A stretch of 64,000 nucleotides of DNA from DATMER01 sp963741305 (GCA_963741305.1 CAVUHL010000003.1:3472001-3536000), one strand, 5' to 3'; shown: positions 43,787-53,269, counted from the first letter of the stretch. Notes: generated by a model from the letters alone, not told the origin. Numbers and translations are program-made.

Positions 43787-44998
43787 CTACACGTTTCGGG
43801 TGGCTATCGCCGGAGCGATCCGCGCGGCCCTTAACGCCGGTCCCAGGGCGGCGGCCAGGCCGGTTACCCAGAGGAGGCCGACGCCGGCCGCGAGGATCCA
43901 GCCGTCGAGCTTCGCCCCTTCGACCAGGTTCACCAGCCCGAAGTTCAGGGCGTAGGCGAGGACCAGTCCAAGGGCGGCGCCGATGGTCGTGATCATCCAG
44001 TTCTCCAGCAGGAAATGGCGCAGGATGTCCGCCTGGGTCGCTCCGAGCGCCCTGCGGGTGCCGATCTGCCGCTGCCTCTCGGCCACCGAGAACGAGGTGA
44101 TGCCCACGATCCCCAACGCCGTCACGAAGATCAGGAGCAGCATGACCGCGTTGAGCGCGAACACCACGGCCCGATCGCGGGAATCGTATCCCCGCCGGAT
44201 GTCGGAGATGGCCTGGACCTCGACATTGCGGCCGTCGTTGGCAGCGGTCAGCACCTTCTCGATCTCGGGAATCAGCCTCTCGGCCTGACCCGGCTGAGTG
44301 CGCACCAGGTAGGAAGTGCCGTTGAAGCTGCCGGTCCGGGCCGGAAAGATGAACGCGTACTCTTCGATCGGCCAGCCATAGGGGTTGTAGAAGGGGCCGA
44401 AGATCCCTATCACCCGGTAGGACGGATCGCCGTCGGGATCATCGATCACCTTCCCCAGCGCTCCCCCCTCGGGATAGAGCAGGTCGGCGAGCTTCTCGCT
44501 GATCGCCACCGGCGCCACGGTGCCGTCCGGCAGGTCGTCGGCGCTGAAAGTCTCGTACTCCTCCTGCGTGAAGTTCCTCCCCTCCAGCAGGCGGACGCCC
44601 AGGGTATCGAGGAACTTCAGGTCGCCCGGGTAGTTCTGCGTGCGGTGGCGGGCGTCGCCGCGCTTCACCTCGGTCGAGCTGCCGCCTCCCTGCCAGGGGG
44701 TGAAGTACGTGTTGGTCGCGGCGCGCACGCCGGGCATCGCGCGCAGGGTGCGGACGTCGGCATCGATGGCCGCATCCAGGTACTTGTCCTCGCGGAACGC
44801 CTCGGCGAAGGGCCGGCTGCGGACATAGAGGAGGTTGGCGTCGTCGAAGCCCGACTCCTTGGACAGCTCGGCGCTGGACTCGCGGATCAGGCTGACGCAA
44901 TTGGCGACGATGGCCAGGGTCAGGGCCACCTCCGCCACGATCAGGATGAAACGCGCACGGTTGCGGGTCATGGCGCGAAAGATCGGTCCGAATGGCAT
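43787..44998 (-). CDS. MacB-like ABC transporter permease (second)
   Basis: A 403-residue permease with one N-terminal helix (ARFILIVAEVALTLAIVANC), a periplasmic domain (about 45-265), and three C-terminal helices with RQRQIGTRRALGATQADILR, the coupling-helix motif of MacB permeases. It lies 9 bp after the first permease with TAGGAGAAAG in front. It probably forms a heterodimer with that protein, since both are full-length and different. Confidence 0.88.
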   Translation of the reverse strand: MPFGPIFRAMTRNRARFILIVAEVALTLAIVANCVSLIRESSAELSKESGFDDANLLYVRSRPFAEAFREDKYLDAAIDADVRTLRAMPGVRAATNTYFTPWQGGGSSTEVKRGDARHRTQNYPGDLKFLDTLGVRLLEGRNFTQEEYETFSADDLPDGTVAPVAISEKLADLLYPEGGALGKVIDDPDGDPSYRVIGIFGPFYNPYGWPIEEYAFIFPARTGSFNGTSYLVRTQPGQAERLIPEIEKVLTAANDGRNVEVQAISDIRRGYDSRDRAVVFALNAVMLLLIFVTALGIVGITSFSVAERQRQIGTRRALGATQADILRHFLLENWMITTIGAALGLVLAYALNFGLVNLVEGAKLDGWILAAGVGLLWVTGLAAALGPALRAARIAPAIATRNV

Positions 44999-45007
44999 GG
45001 CTTTCTC

Positions 45008-46357
45008 CTACTGATTCCGAAGATGCCTAGCCGGGGGGATCGAGCAGATCCGCCAGGCGGGATAGATGCCGGCAATGGCGCCGGCGACGAGCGACAACAG
45101 GACCGCGGCCAGGATCATCGTCGGGTCGAGCCGGAAGAAGCCCTCGGTCTCGGTCTGAGCCTGCAACGTCCGTCTGAAAAGGTTGTTGAAGAAGGCCAGC
45201 ACGCCCAGGGAGACCAACAGCCCGATGGCGCCTCCGATCAGCCCCACGAGCTCGCACTCGATCAGGTGCTGCAGGAAGATCGACCTCCGGCTCGCGCCCA
45301 GTGCCCGGCGGATGCCCACGTGCGGAGCGCGCGCCAGGAACTTGCCCAGGAACAACCCCACCAGGTTGAGCGCCGAAACGATCAGGAACAGCACCGAGAT
45401 CGCGGCCAGGGCCTTGGTCTGCCGGGGCACCACCTGCCAATCCCGCATGAGGACGGGCAGCGGCGAGACAAGGTTTTTGATTGGGCGCTCAAAACGTCCG
45501 ATCTTCTTCTGGTCCGTCACGTAAGCATCGAGGTAGCTCTGGTAGGCCTGCCGGCTCTTTTCGTCGGGCAGCTCCACCCACATCTGGATGAAGTTGGCCT
45601 CGCCGATGCGCAGGGCCTCGACGAACGAGGGATTGCCCTCCAGGCCCTTCCAGTTGTCGCGGTTGCCCGTGCTGCGGATCTCCATGGGCTCGACCCAGTT
45701 GAACGGCAGGTAGACCGACTCGGGCTGGCCGAACGGGTTGCCGTTGATGTCATACATCTTGATGCGGGGGCGCCACGGACCGATCACACCCACGATGCGG
45801 AAGTCGCGGCGGTCGATCCTGAGCGTCTTGCCGACGCTGTCCTCGCCGCCGAACAACCTTTCGTTCAGGGCCGAATTGATCACCACCACCGGCTCGGCCC
45901 CTGTGGGGGAACCATCCGCGGCCTTGCTCCAGCCCGACCCGTACTTGAACGGCACCTCGAACATCTGGAAGAAATCCGAGAAGACCATCCGCGTCGGCTC
46001 CTGCGAGGGCCGGGCGCGCTTGTCGTCGGGGAAGACATACAACGCAGCGTTGAAGTTGGCGGTCTGGCGGACGGGGATGCCGCTGCGCATGATCGCCCGC
46101 GCATCGCGGTAGGCGAGCTGCGGCGGCAGCCCGTTGAAGCCGGGATGGGCCGGCGCCTTGGGGTCCCAGTTGTCCATCTGCACGTAATGAAGGGCGGCGC
46201 TCTTGTTCGGGATCGGGTCCGCGGAAAATACGTGATAGACGGTGATGAAGGCCGTCGAGATCGCCACGCCGAGCGCGATACCGCCGACGATCAGCACCGA
46301 AAGGATCGGGTTGCGGCGCAGGCTCTTCCAGGCCAGGCGGAGGTTGTAGGCGAGCAT
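45008..46357 (-). CDS. MacB-like ABC transporter permease (first)
   Basis: A 449-residue permease: AWKSLRRNPILSVLIVGGIA at the N-terminus, a periplasmic domain (about 50-300) with VYLPFNWVEPMEI, then three helices with APHVGIRRALGASRRSIFLQ, the coupling motif. TAGGAGAGG precedes the ATG. It lies 12 bp after the ATPase gene. It is the partner of the permease at 43787-44998 in an exporter with ATPase and adaptor. The substrate is probably a macrolide, peptide or lipid, not determined. Confidence 0.88.
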   Translation of the reverse strand: MLAYNLRLAWKSLRRNPILSVLIVGGIALGVAISTAFITVYHVFSADPIPNKSAALHYVQMDNWDPKAPAHPGFNGLPPQLAYRDARAIMRSGIPVRQTANFNAALYVFPDDKRARPSQEPTRMVFSDFFQMFEVPFKYGSGWSKAADGSPTGAEPVVVINSALNERLFGGEDSVGKTLRIDRRDFRIVGVIGPWRPRIKMYDINGNPFGQPESVYLPFNWVEPMEIRSTGNRDNWKGLEGNPSFVEALRIGEANFIQMWVELPDEKSRQAYQSYLDAYVTDQKKIGRFERPIKNLVSPLPVLMRDWQVVPRQTKALAAISVLFLIVSALNLVGLFLGKFLARAPHVGIRRALGASRRSIFLQHLIECELVGLIGGAIGLLVSLGVLAFFNNLFRRTLQAQTETEGFFRLDPTMILAAVLLSLVAGAIAGIYPAWRICSIPPARHLRNQ

Positions 46358-46369
46358 GTGCGTCCTCTC

Positions 46370-47098
<729 letters not shown>

Positions 47099-47115
47099 GG
47101 TTTTCTCCTATCTAT

Positions 47116-48387
47116 TTATCGGACCAGGACGGTCTCGGCGCCCTGGAACTGTTGCGTGTCGGTAAGCAGGATCTGGTCGCCTTCGGCCAGCCCTTCGAGG
47201 ATCTCCACCTCGCCGACGCTCATCGCGCCGGTGCGGATGTCCCGCATCGTGGCGAGGCCGTCTTCGAGCACGTACACCTTGCGCCCGCCGCCGCTCTCCA
47301 GGAACGGTCCGCGGGGAACCTTGAGCACGTTGGTGCGGCGGTCGAGCACGAGCCTCACCGAGACCCGCTGGTTCTGGCGCAGCCCCTCGGGAGGCCGGTC
47401 CCCGAACGCCACGGTCCCCTCCACCTGGCTTTCGCGCACCTCGGGCGAGACGGTCGTGAGGGTGCCGGGGAACTTGCGGCCGGCGTAGTCGATCTCGACC
47501 CGGGTGCCGAGGGCGATCTCGTCGGCGTAGGCCTCCGGGATGCGGATCTCGACCTCATAGGTAGAGAGGTCGACGACGGTGAGCAGCGGCGCGTTGGCGC
47601 TGACCGCCTGGCGGTCGTCCACGTCGACCGTTGCCACCTGGCCGTCGAACGGGGCAGCCACGGCCAGCTCCATCACGCGGCGCTCGAGCTCGGCGACCAC
47701 GAGGCGCTGGCGCTCCACCTGGCGCGAGCTGTCGGTGACCTCGAAGTCCAGGGCCTCGCGCTGCAGGCTGGAGCCCTGGCGGGACTGCTCCAGCTCGACC
47801 TCGGCGAGGCGGACGGCGTCCTTGGCGCGCTCGTGCTCGACTTCGTTCAAAAGGCCTTCGGAGCGCAGCTTCTCGGCGCGCTGCAACTCGCGGCGGGCGG
47901 CTTCGAGGCGGACCCGGCGCAGCTCGGCGGTCTGATCGTTGCCGACGTTCTGCTGGCGGGCGGAGATGCGGGCGCGGCCCAGCTCGGATTCGAGCGACTG
48001 GAGGCGCGAGCGCTCCTGGGCGAGCTGGGATTCCAGCTCGGGGCTCTCGATCGTGGCGAGCGCCTGCCCTTTGCGCACGGTCTGCCCGGCGCGGACGCGG
48101 AGGGCGACGGTCCCCTCCGCGGGGCTGTAGAGACGGGGATGGTTCGCGGCGACGATCCGTCCATCGGCGGCCACGTCGCGCTCCAGGTCGCCCCGGGTGA
48201 CGGTGGCGATGCGCAGGCGGGCGAGGTCGACCGACTGGTCCGCACTGGACCAGCGCTGCAAGGCGGGCCAGAGCGGGATGAGGGAAAGGATCAGCACCAC
48301 GGCCGCCCCGATGAGGATCTTGCTCCGGCGCGACAAGCCGCCGGGCTTTTCGAGGATGACGTCCATGGAGTCGGATTGTTCGATCAT
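47116..48387 (-). CDS. HlyD/MacA-like periplasmic adaptor protein
   Basis: A 423-residue adaptor with an N-terminal anchor (SKILIGAAVVLILSLIPLW), a lipoyl half near RLYSPAEGTVALRVRAGQT, a long coiled-coil hairpin (about 110-215; ESPELESQLAQERSRLQSLE), and a second half in VMELAVAAPFDGQVATVDV. It ends with the beta-barrel and membrane-proximal domains. First gene of the exporter operon. No ribosome site is seen at ATG 48387; a second ATG at 48366 is possible. The sigma-54 promoter predicts a start of transcription only about five bases upstream of 48387. Confidence 0.9.
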   Translation of the reverse strand: MIEQSDSMDVILEKPGGLSRRSKILIGAAVVLILSLIPLWPALQRWSSADQSVDLARLRIATVTRGDLERDVAADGRIVAANHPRLYSPAEGTVALRVRAGQTVRKGQALATIESPELESQLAQERSRLQSLESELGRARISARQQNVGNDQTAELRRVRLEAARRELQRAEKLRSEGLLNEVEHERAKDAVRLAEVELEQSRQGSSLQREALDFEVTDSSRQVERQRLVVAELERRVMELAVAAPFDGQVATVDVDDRQAVSANAPLLTVVDLSTYEVEIRIPEAYADEIALGTRVEIDYAGRKFPGTLTTVSPEVRESQVEGTVAFGDRPPEGLRQNQRVSVRLVLDRRTNVLKVPRGPFLESGGGRKVYVLEDGLATMRDIRTGAMSVGEVEILEGLAEGDQILLTDTQQFQGAETVLVR

Positions 48388-48403
48388 GACGGCAGCCAGA
48401 AAA

Positions 48404-48418
48404 GCAACGGCTGTGCCA
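48404..48418 (-). promoter_or_regulatory. Sigma-54 promoter of the MacB-type exporter operon
   Basis: On the minus strand: TGGCAC (48418-48413), five bases, TTGC (48407-48404), followed by TTTT. This equals the -24/-12 consensus TGGCAC-N5-TTGC. The predicted start of transcription is about 48392. It needs an NtrC-type activator, and one is encoded at 42288-43706. The 21-bp array starts about 110 bp upstream. Confidence 0.85.
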
Positions 48419-48529
48419 TGGCTGACAGTCCGCCGAACTATCTGAAAATAGATGGTTTAGGAGATCGGACAGCCGTCTCGTGAAGCGTCCGGTTGACAGG
48501 TGTCCGGGCGGACGGGCGGACAAGTGTCC

Positions 48530-48949
48530 GTCCGATTTCTCCTCAGGGCTGTCCGATTCCTTCGCGCGGCTGTCCGATAACTCTCGGGCGCAGTCCGAAA
48601 ACTTCTCGCTGCTGTCCGATACTGCTCCACCGCAGTCCGAGCTTGCTCCACGGTAGTCCGATCTTGCTCCGCTGTAGTCCGATAACTCCACGCCGCAGTC
48701 CGAAAACTCGCCGCTGTAGTCCGATAAATCTCCGCGTTGGTCCGAAAACTCTCGGGTGCTGTCCGATTCCTTCGCAGTTTTGTCCGAAAAGTTTGGACTT
48801 TTGTCCGATGGATTCCCGAGTTGGTCCGAAAACTATTCGCCTTCGTCCGATGAATCGGGGTGGCAGTCCGATAAATCTGGGCTTTAGTCCGATGAATCGA
48901 GGTTTGTGTCCGAAAAATTCGGCGTTTTGTCCGATTCCGTCCGGCCTTC
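48530..48949 (+). repeat. 21-bp-period tandem array 2 (20 units, GTCCGA core)
   Basis: Twenty consecutive 21-bp units, each starting GTCCGA, with no insertion, deletion or phase slip across 420 bp. The 15 bases after the core vary between units; position 11 of the unit (the fifth base after the core) is nearly always T. G+C content is visibly lower than the neighbours. Degenerate GTCC copies continue to about 48487. Because 21 is a multiple of three, every frame is open and encodes heptads (for example RTKAQIY on the minus strand), but no start, ribosome site or codon signature supports translation. The array lies between the sigma-54 promoter and the cupin gene stop at 48986. It is not CRISPR: units are too short and there is no long conserved repeat. 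Confidence 0.93.
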
Positions 48950-48985
48950 CGGCCCAACGGGCCGGGAGAACACAGCCCAGGGCTG

Positions 48986-49312
48986 CTAGGGCGACGGCGC
49001 AAGGATCGCCAGCACCAGCAACCGATCCGTCCCGGTATTGCGGATACCGTGCGGCACCTCCGCCGGGGCGATGAGCAGAGAGCCGGCCGCCATCGGCTCC
49101 TCGCGGCCTTCGAGGAGGAAGACGCCACGGCCCGCGAGCACGTGGTAGACCTTGTCCATCCCGGTATGGGCGTGCAGGCGGTGCTCCTGGCCCGGCTCGA
49201 AAGCGTTGAGGCCCACGAGGAGCCGGTCGGACTGGAAGAGCGTTGTCTTCCCCATTCTCTCGGAGTCGTAGACGGCGTGCTCCTCGGGGCGGATCGGGGT
49301 TGGATGGTCCAT
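48986..49312 (-). CDS. Cupin-domain protein
   Basis: A 108-residue single-domain cupin. The core motifs are GQEHRLHAHTGMDKVYHVLAG and LIAPAEVPHGIRNTG, including the three metal-binding His and a position for the acidic ligand. AGGAGAT lies 4 bases before ATG 49312. It is 9 bp after DinB, same strand, so it is in the CHAT-DinB-cupin transcript. Substrate unknown. Confidence 0.9.
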   Translation of the reverse strand: MDHPTPIRPEEHAVYDSERMGKTTLFQSDRLLVGLNAFEPGQEHRLHAHTGMDKVYHVLAGRGVFLLEGREEPMAAGSLLIAPAEVPHGIRNTGTDRLLVLAILAPSP

Positions 49313-49321
49313 GGATATCTC

Positions 49322-49792
49322 CTACCAGTCCAACGGCATCAGCGGGATGTCCGCGAATCCCCACTGGCGCAGGGCGAGGACGATCTTGCCGCGGTGGTGG
49401 ACCTCGTGGTCGGTCAGGTAGAGGACGCGGTCGCGGCCGGTCCAGACCACGGGGGTGACGCCGTCGTCGAGCATCGTGGGGTGCTCCTGCCCCATGCGCT
49501 GGCCGTCGTCCGCCTCGAAGAAGGAGACCAGGCGATCAGCGGTGGACTCCAGGGCGGCGAGGATGGAGGCCTTGTCGTCCGCGTACTTGGGCATGCCTTT
49601 GCCGTCCTCGAGGAATTCGCCCATCCAGCCATCCACGACATAGGCGATGTGCTTGAAGAGCTTACCCAGGGGGATGGCCTCGCCATCCGCCTGCCGGGTC
49701 AGCATCTCCTCGGGGATGCGCTCCAGGAGGTCGATGGTCCGCTGGCGGATCTGGCGGAAGTGCTTGAGGATTTCGTGGTCGGCGGTGTGCAT
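49322..49792 (-). CDS. DinB-superfamily protein
   Basis: A 156-residue four-helix-bundle protein with metal-binding His positions in KHIAYVVDGWMGEF and DHEVHHRGKIVLALRQWG. These match the DinB/YfiT fold used by thiol- or mycothiol-dependent transferases and damage-inducible proteins. It starts 2 bp after the CHAT gene stop, so the two are probably co-translated. Its substrate cannot be deduced. Confidence 0.88.
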   Translation of the reverse strand: MHTADHEILKHFRQIRQRTIDLLERIPEEMLTRQADGEAIPLGKLFKHIAYVVDGWMGEFLEDGKGMPKYADDKASILAALESTADRLVSFFEADDGQRMGQEHPTMLDDGVTPVVWTGRDRVLYLTDHEVHHRGKIVLALRQWGFADIPLMPLDW

Positions 49793-49794
49793 GG

Positions 49795-52700
49795 TCAGGA
49801 ATTAGAACTCAGGTCGTGCAGCGCTGCTGAAGCGATCTGAATAATCTGAGGGTCCTGAGTGGCTCGCCCGATGGCCAAGGCCTGCTCTAGCAGCGTCATC
49901 GCCTGATCGGCCTCCCCGAGTCTGCCATAGTCGATGCCCAGGTTTGCCAAAGCGATTCCCTCCCCCCGACGGTCCCCGACCTCGCGGGCGATCACCAACT
50001 GTTGTTCTCGGTAGCCGATCGCCTTCTCCAACTCGCCCTGGAGGGCATAAGCGTTCCCCAAGGACCCGAGAGCGTTGCCCTCCCCATAGCAATCACCGAC
50101 CTCACGACCGATCACCAACGCTTGCTGATAATAACTGATAGCTTTCTCTAAGTTCCCTAAGGCCGCATACGCTAGCCCCAGGTTTCCCAGAGCGTTGCCC
50201 TCTCCAACGCGATCCCCGGTTCCGCGAGCGATCCCAAGTCGCTCCTCGGAGTACCCGACTGCCTTCTCCAACTCGCCTAGTCGATGGTAGGTCGTTCCAA
50301 GGTTTCCCAGAGCACTGCCTTCTCTACTGCGATCGCCGATCTCGCGAGCTATCGTCAGTGCTTGCTCATAGTACTCGATCGCCCTCTGCAACTCACCCAT
50401 GCTCGTGTATGTCAGCCCTAGGTGGGTCAAGGCGGTGACCTCTCCCTGACGATGCTTAATGCCGCGAGAGATCCCGAGTTGCTGCTCGTAATACCTAATC
50501 GCTTCCTGTTTCTCACCTAATCGATGGTGCGCGATCCCTATCGTACCCAGCAGACTTCCCAAGCGCTCAGGAGCCATCGCTCGTTGGAGCTGCTCCTCCA
50601 GGAAAGGAACGAGTACGCGAAGTCCCTCACGCACCCGGCCATGTGCCAGAAGCCAATCCGCCGCCGAGCCCAGCAACTCATGTGCCCGATCGAACTCTCC
50701 TGCTTGAAAGAGGTGGTACCCGGCTTCGAGATTCACTTCGATCATGAGAGACACTTCCCCAACTAGGTGATCCCCTATGCGGCGGTGAGAGGGTCGCCGC
50801 AGCACCTTGGCTTCCTCGAACCGCTCTTGAATGAGTTGAACAGTAGCCGGATGAAGTGTGTAGTGGCGTATCGGGGAGACATCGCCGTCCTCGTTCAGCA
50901 GGAGAAGATCCATCTGCTCAAGCAGAGAAGTCTTGCGTAGACGCGCTGCCGTTGCTAAAGCCGCCTCTTCCCCTTCTCCTTCTTCTCCCAGCACCGTCAT
51001 GAGTGACCACGCCCACGGCCGACGCAGGAGGGTCATTCGGTAGAGCATCCGCCGCTCACTGTCGTCGAGAACCCGATCCCACATCTGAGCCAGGAGCAGG
51101 TTCGCCCGGAGCTTGTCCCGGACCTTGGGCAGCGCCGGCTCCACCAATTCCGCCCACTCGCGCCATAGGTTTCCTTCCTGCCAAGAGCCGTGACGTTCCT
51201 CCCACGCCGCCAAGGCATGGGCGATCAGATCGTCCGCATACTCGACCGCCCGCGGATGACCGGCGAGACGTTCAACCAGTTGCATCTGGCTTGCGAAGCT
51301 CAGCCGCCGGAGCGAGCGGAACCAGTTCATCAGACGAAGAAGGGCGTCTCGAGACAAGGGAGAGATCGGCAGCGAAGCGCCAGCGAAGCCAGAGTTCAGG
51401 TAGCGGCAGCTTGCCACGACGTATAGGTTGTCCGTCTGCTGAGTCAGAGCTGTCAAGAGAACCCAGAACCGGCTCAAATCCTCCGACGCCCACTCCCCGA
51501 TCGCCTCCGCGTCGCCTTGCGCCTCCAAGTCCTTGGGGCCGACCTGCAGCGATTCCAGGTTGTCCATGTAAAGAACCAGCCGGGGAATGTTCTGCAAGAG
51601 CACCTGAAGAAACATTGAAAACCGCTGAAGGGGATCGTCTCCCGCGGCCTGATCCACTTGATAGACGACCTGCTCCCAGTCCAGGCCGAAGCGCTTGCGG
51701 CAGTGATCGAGAAGTTGGCTCACCAGCCCCTCCAGCCGGTCCGGCTGCTGCTCCACCTCCTGGCACCAGAGGGAGAGAATGTCGCCCTCGCCACGCTGGA
51801 GCATGGGCAGAACCTGGAACGCCAGCGTACTCTTTCCGACCCCGCCCAGCCCCTGGAAAACGAATACCCGGTCACCCCGGAGGATTCTTCGTCGTACCTC
51901 GTGCATCTCGGAGCGCCGGCCAATAAAGCCGGTGGAGAGGACCCTCCGGTCTCCAACGCCGGTGAAGGTCCGCCGGAGGGCTTCCTCAGGCTCACGCATC
52001 CCCTGCGCGGCGGGCACGCTCAGCGGGTGGTCCGGCCCGCGGTGATAGAGGACCAGTTGAGCCCAGGCGAAGGGAAAAGAGGGATCGGACAAGCCTTCCC
52101 GGGCTTGGCGGACGGCATAGCGCGTCGTGCCCCCTTCGGCAAGGGCACGGTAGAAGGCCACCTCGGCACGGGTAGACAGCTCGTCCACGATCGGGCCGTC
52201 GTAGCCCACCACCTGGGGCACACCCTCACGGTGCAGACTGGCCGCCGAGGTCTCGGCCTTCGATCCCCCGGTGTCGTTTCCATGGCAGCTCGCCAGATAG
52301 AAGAGCGGCGGCAGCGGGCCCTCGATCCTTGTCCGCAGCTTGAGAAGGAGGTCGTGGATGGGCACCACGTCCGCCCTTCCCTCGTCATCCTCGAAGACCA
52401 GCGCAGCCGGCGCGCCATGGCCGGAGAAGTGAATCGCCAGAGGCTTCTCTACTCGCACGGTCTCCACGAGATCCTCAACCGTCCCAAGCTCTGTGGGAAC
52501 AAATCGGCACTGCTCGGTGAGGGCTTTGGTGACGCGGTAGCTTTCACCCTCGTAGTCGAGCCCGCTCCCCTCAGGGGCCGAGACGTTGACCACGAGACTG
52601 AGCATGCGGTCAGGTTCCCGGAGCAACGCCTCGGGGCCGACCTCCCCCGCCGTCGAGCGCGCAACATCCACCCTCGCATCTTTCAGAAGGAAGGAGCCAT

Positions 52701-53064
52701 TCTGACAGAGGAGCTCCCAGGGAAGGGCGAGCAGGGCGTCGTCGTCGCTGCGGATCGTGATCAGCGGACGGGAGCGCCCGGGGATCATGGCCTGCCGGAG
52801 CCGTTCCTTCCCCTCCTCGTCAAAGAGGATCTCGAAGAGCAGGCTTCCCAGAGTCGTGGCGCGGCCAAAGAGGTCGGTCCGGTCAGAATCCGTAAAGACC
52901 GGTTCCCGGGTGAGGCGGTCGTAGAAGTGATGCGCACGCCAGAACTGGTTGTCGACCTTCCACGGGGGCTTAACCGTGCGGCTCTGCCTCGTGGGATCGA
53001 CCACGCGCAGGTCGTCGCCGTTCATCTCCAGAGAAAAGAGCAGGTTGTTGCCTGCGGGAGTCAT
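49795..53064 (-). CDS. CHAT protease-STAND NTPase-TPR protein (bacterial NLR-like)
   Basis: A 1089-residue protein. Residues about 60-340 form a CHAT caspase-like domain with the catalytic dyad in IHFSGHGAP (His 216) and FYLASCHGND (Cys 260). An NB-ARC/STAND NTPase follows with the P-loop FQGLGGVGKSTLAFQ (about 403-417), LVLYMDNLESLQ as Walker B, and a winged-helix region to about 760. About seven TPR repeats (830-1075) such as GLTYTSMGELQRAIEYYEQA end the chain. Ligand sensing by the TPRs, oligomerisation by STAND and proteolysis by CHAT is the design of immune-type switches. Phage defence is an inference. No gasdermin or other substrate gene is adjacent. AGGAG is too close to the ATG to act; TAGAAT six bases upstream suggests a leaderless message. 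Confidence 0.9.
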   Translation of the reverse strand: MTPAGNNLLFSLEMNGDDLRVVDPTRQSRTVKPPWKVDNQFWRAHHFYDRLTREPVFTDSDRTDLFGRATTLGSLLFEILFDEEGKERLRQAMIPGRSRPLITIRSDDDALLALPWELLCQNGSFLLKDARVDVARSTAGEVGPEALLREPDRMLSLVVNVSAPEGSGLDYEGESYRVTKALTEQCRFVPTELGTVEDLVETVRVEKPLAIHFSGHGAPAALVFEDDEGRADVVPIHDLLLKLRTRIEGPLPPLFYLASCHGNDTGGSKAETSAASLHREGVPQVVGYDGPIVDELSTRAEVAFYRALAEGGTTRYAVRQAREGLSDPSFPFAWAQLVLYHRGPDHPLSVPAAQGMREPEEALRRTFTGVGDRRVLSTGFIGRRSEMHEVRRRILRGDRVFVFQGLGGVGKSTLAFQVLPMLQRGEGDILSLWCQEVEQQPDRLEGLVSQLLDHCRKRFGLDWEQVVYQVDQAAGDDPLQRFSMFLQVLLQNIPRLVLYMDNLESLQVGPKDLEAQGDAEAIGEWASEDLSRFWVLLTALTQQTDNLYVVASCRYLNSGFAGASLPISPLSRDALLRLMNWFRSLRRLSFASQMQLVERLAGHPRAVEYADDLIAHALAAWEERHGSWQEGNLWREWAELVEPALPKVRDKLRANLLLAQMWDRVLDDSERRMLYRMTLLRRPWAWSLMTVLGEEGEGEEAALATAARLRKTSLLEQMDLLLLNEDGDVSPIRHYTLHPATVQLIQERFEEAKVLRRPSHRRIGDHLVGEVSLMIEVNLEAGYHLFQAGEFDRAHELLGSAADWLLAHGRVREGLRVLVPFLEEQLQRAMAPERLGSLLGTIGIAHHRLGEKQEAIRYYEQQLGISRGIKHRQGEVTALTHLGLTYTSMGELQRAIEYYEQALTIAREIGDRSREGSALGNLGTTYHRLGELEKAVGYSEERLGIARGTGDRVGEGNALGNLGLAYAALGNLEKAISYYQQALVIGREVGDCYGEGNALGSLGNAYALQGELEKAIGYREQQLVIAREVGDRRGEGIALANLGIDYGRLGEADQAMTLLEQALAIGRATQDPQIIQIASAALHDLSSNS

Positions 53065-53070
53065 GCTCCT

Positions 53071-53076
53071 ATTCTA
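53071..53076 (-). promoter_or_regulatory. -10 box six bases before the CHAT gene
   Basis: TAGAAT-N6-ATG, consistent with a message starting at the AUG. The 21-bp-spaced repeat at 53091-53150 covers the region where the -35 should lie. Confidence 0.45.
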
Positions 53077-53090
53077 GTCGTGCAGCGGAG

Positions 53091-53150
53091 ACCTTTCCGC
53101 GGCAGCCGCAAACCTATCCGCGGGACGCGGAAGTCTTCCGCGAGAGCTCT
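53091..53150. repeat. Short 21-bp-spaced repeat (three copies) upstream of the CHAT gene
   Basis: ACCTTTCCGCGG at 53091, ACCTATCCGCGG at 53112 and a degenerate GTCTTCCGCG at 53133. The first two are exactly 21 bp apart and the third core is 20 bp further. The core TCCGCG differs from GTCCGA but shares TCCG. The rest of 53151-53269 has no feature. Confidence 0.5.
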
Positions 53151-53269
53151 CCGCCCCCGGCGTTGCGCGGCAGCCCAGTTGCGTTGTCCTTCTTCTTGCG
53201 CTCCTGCCGCCATTGCCGATGCGCTGCGAAACGCCACGAAATCGTCACATGGTCTGTCTTTTTCTCCTC

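Noticed and set aside
48530..48949. CRISPR array
   Set aside because: The conserved part is only 6 bases and units are 21 bp; no cas genes nearby and no leader.
48457..49128. Heptad-repeat protein encoded by array 2 on the minus strand
   Set aside because: All frames of the array are open because the unit is 21 bp; the frame overlaps the cupin gene out of frame, and has no ribosome site or preferred codon use.
53071..53100. AGGAG just before the CHAT start as a normal ribosome site
   Set aside because: Only one base separates it from the ATG; a leaderless start fits better.
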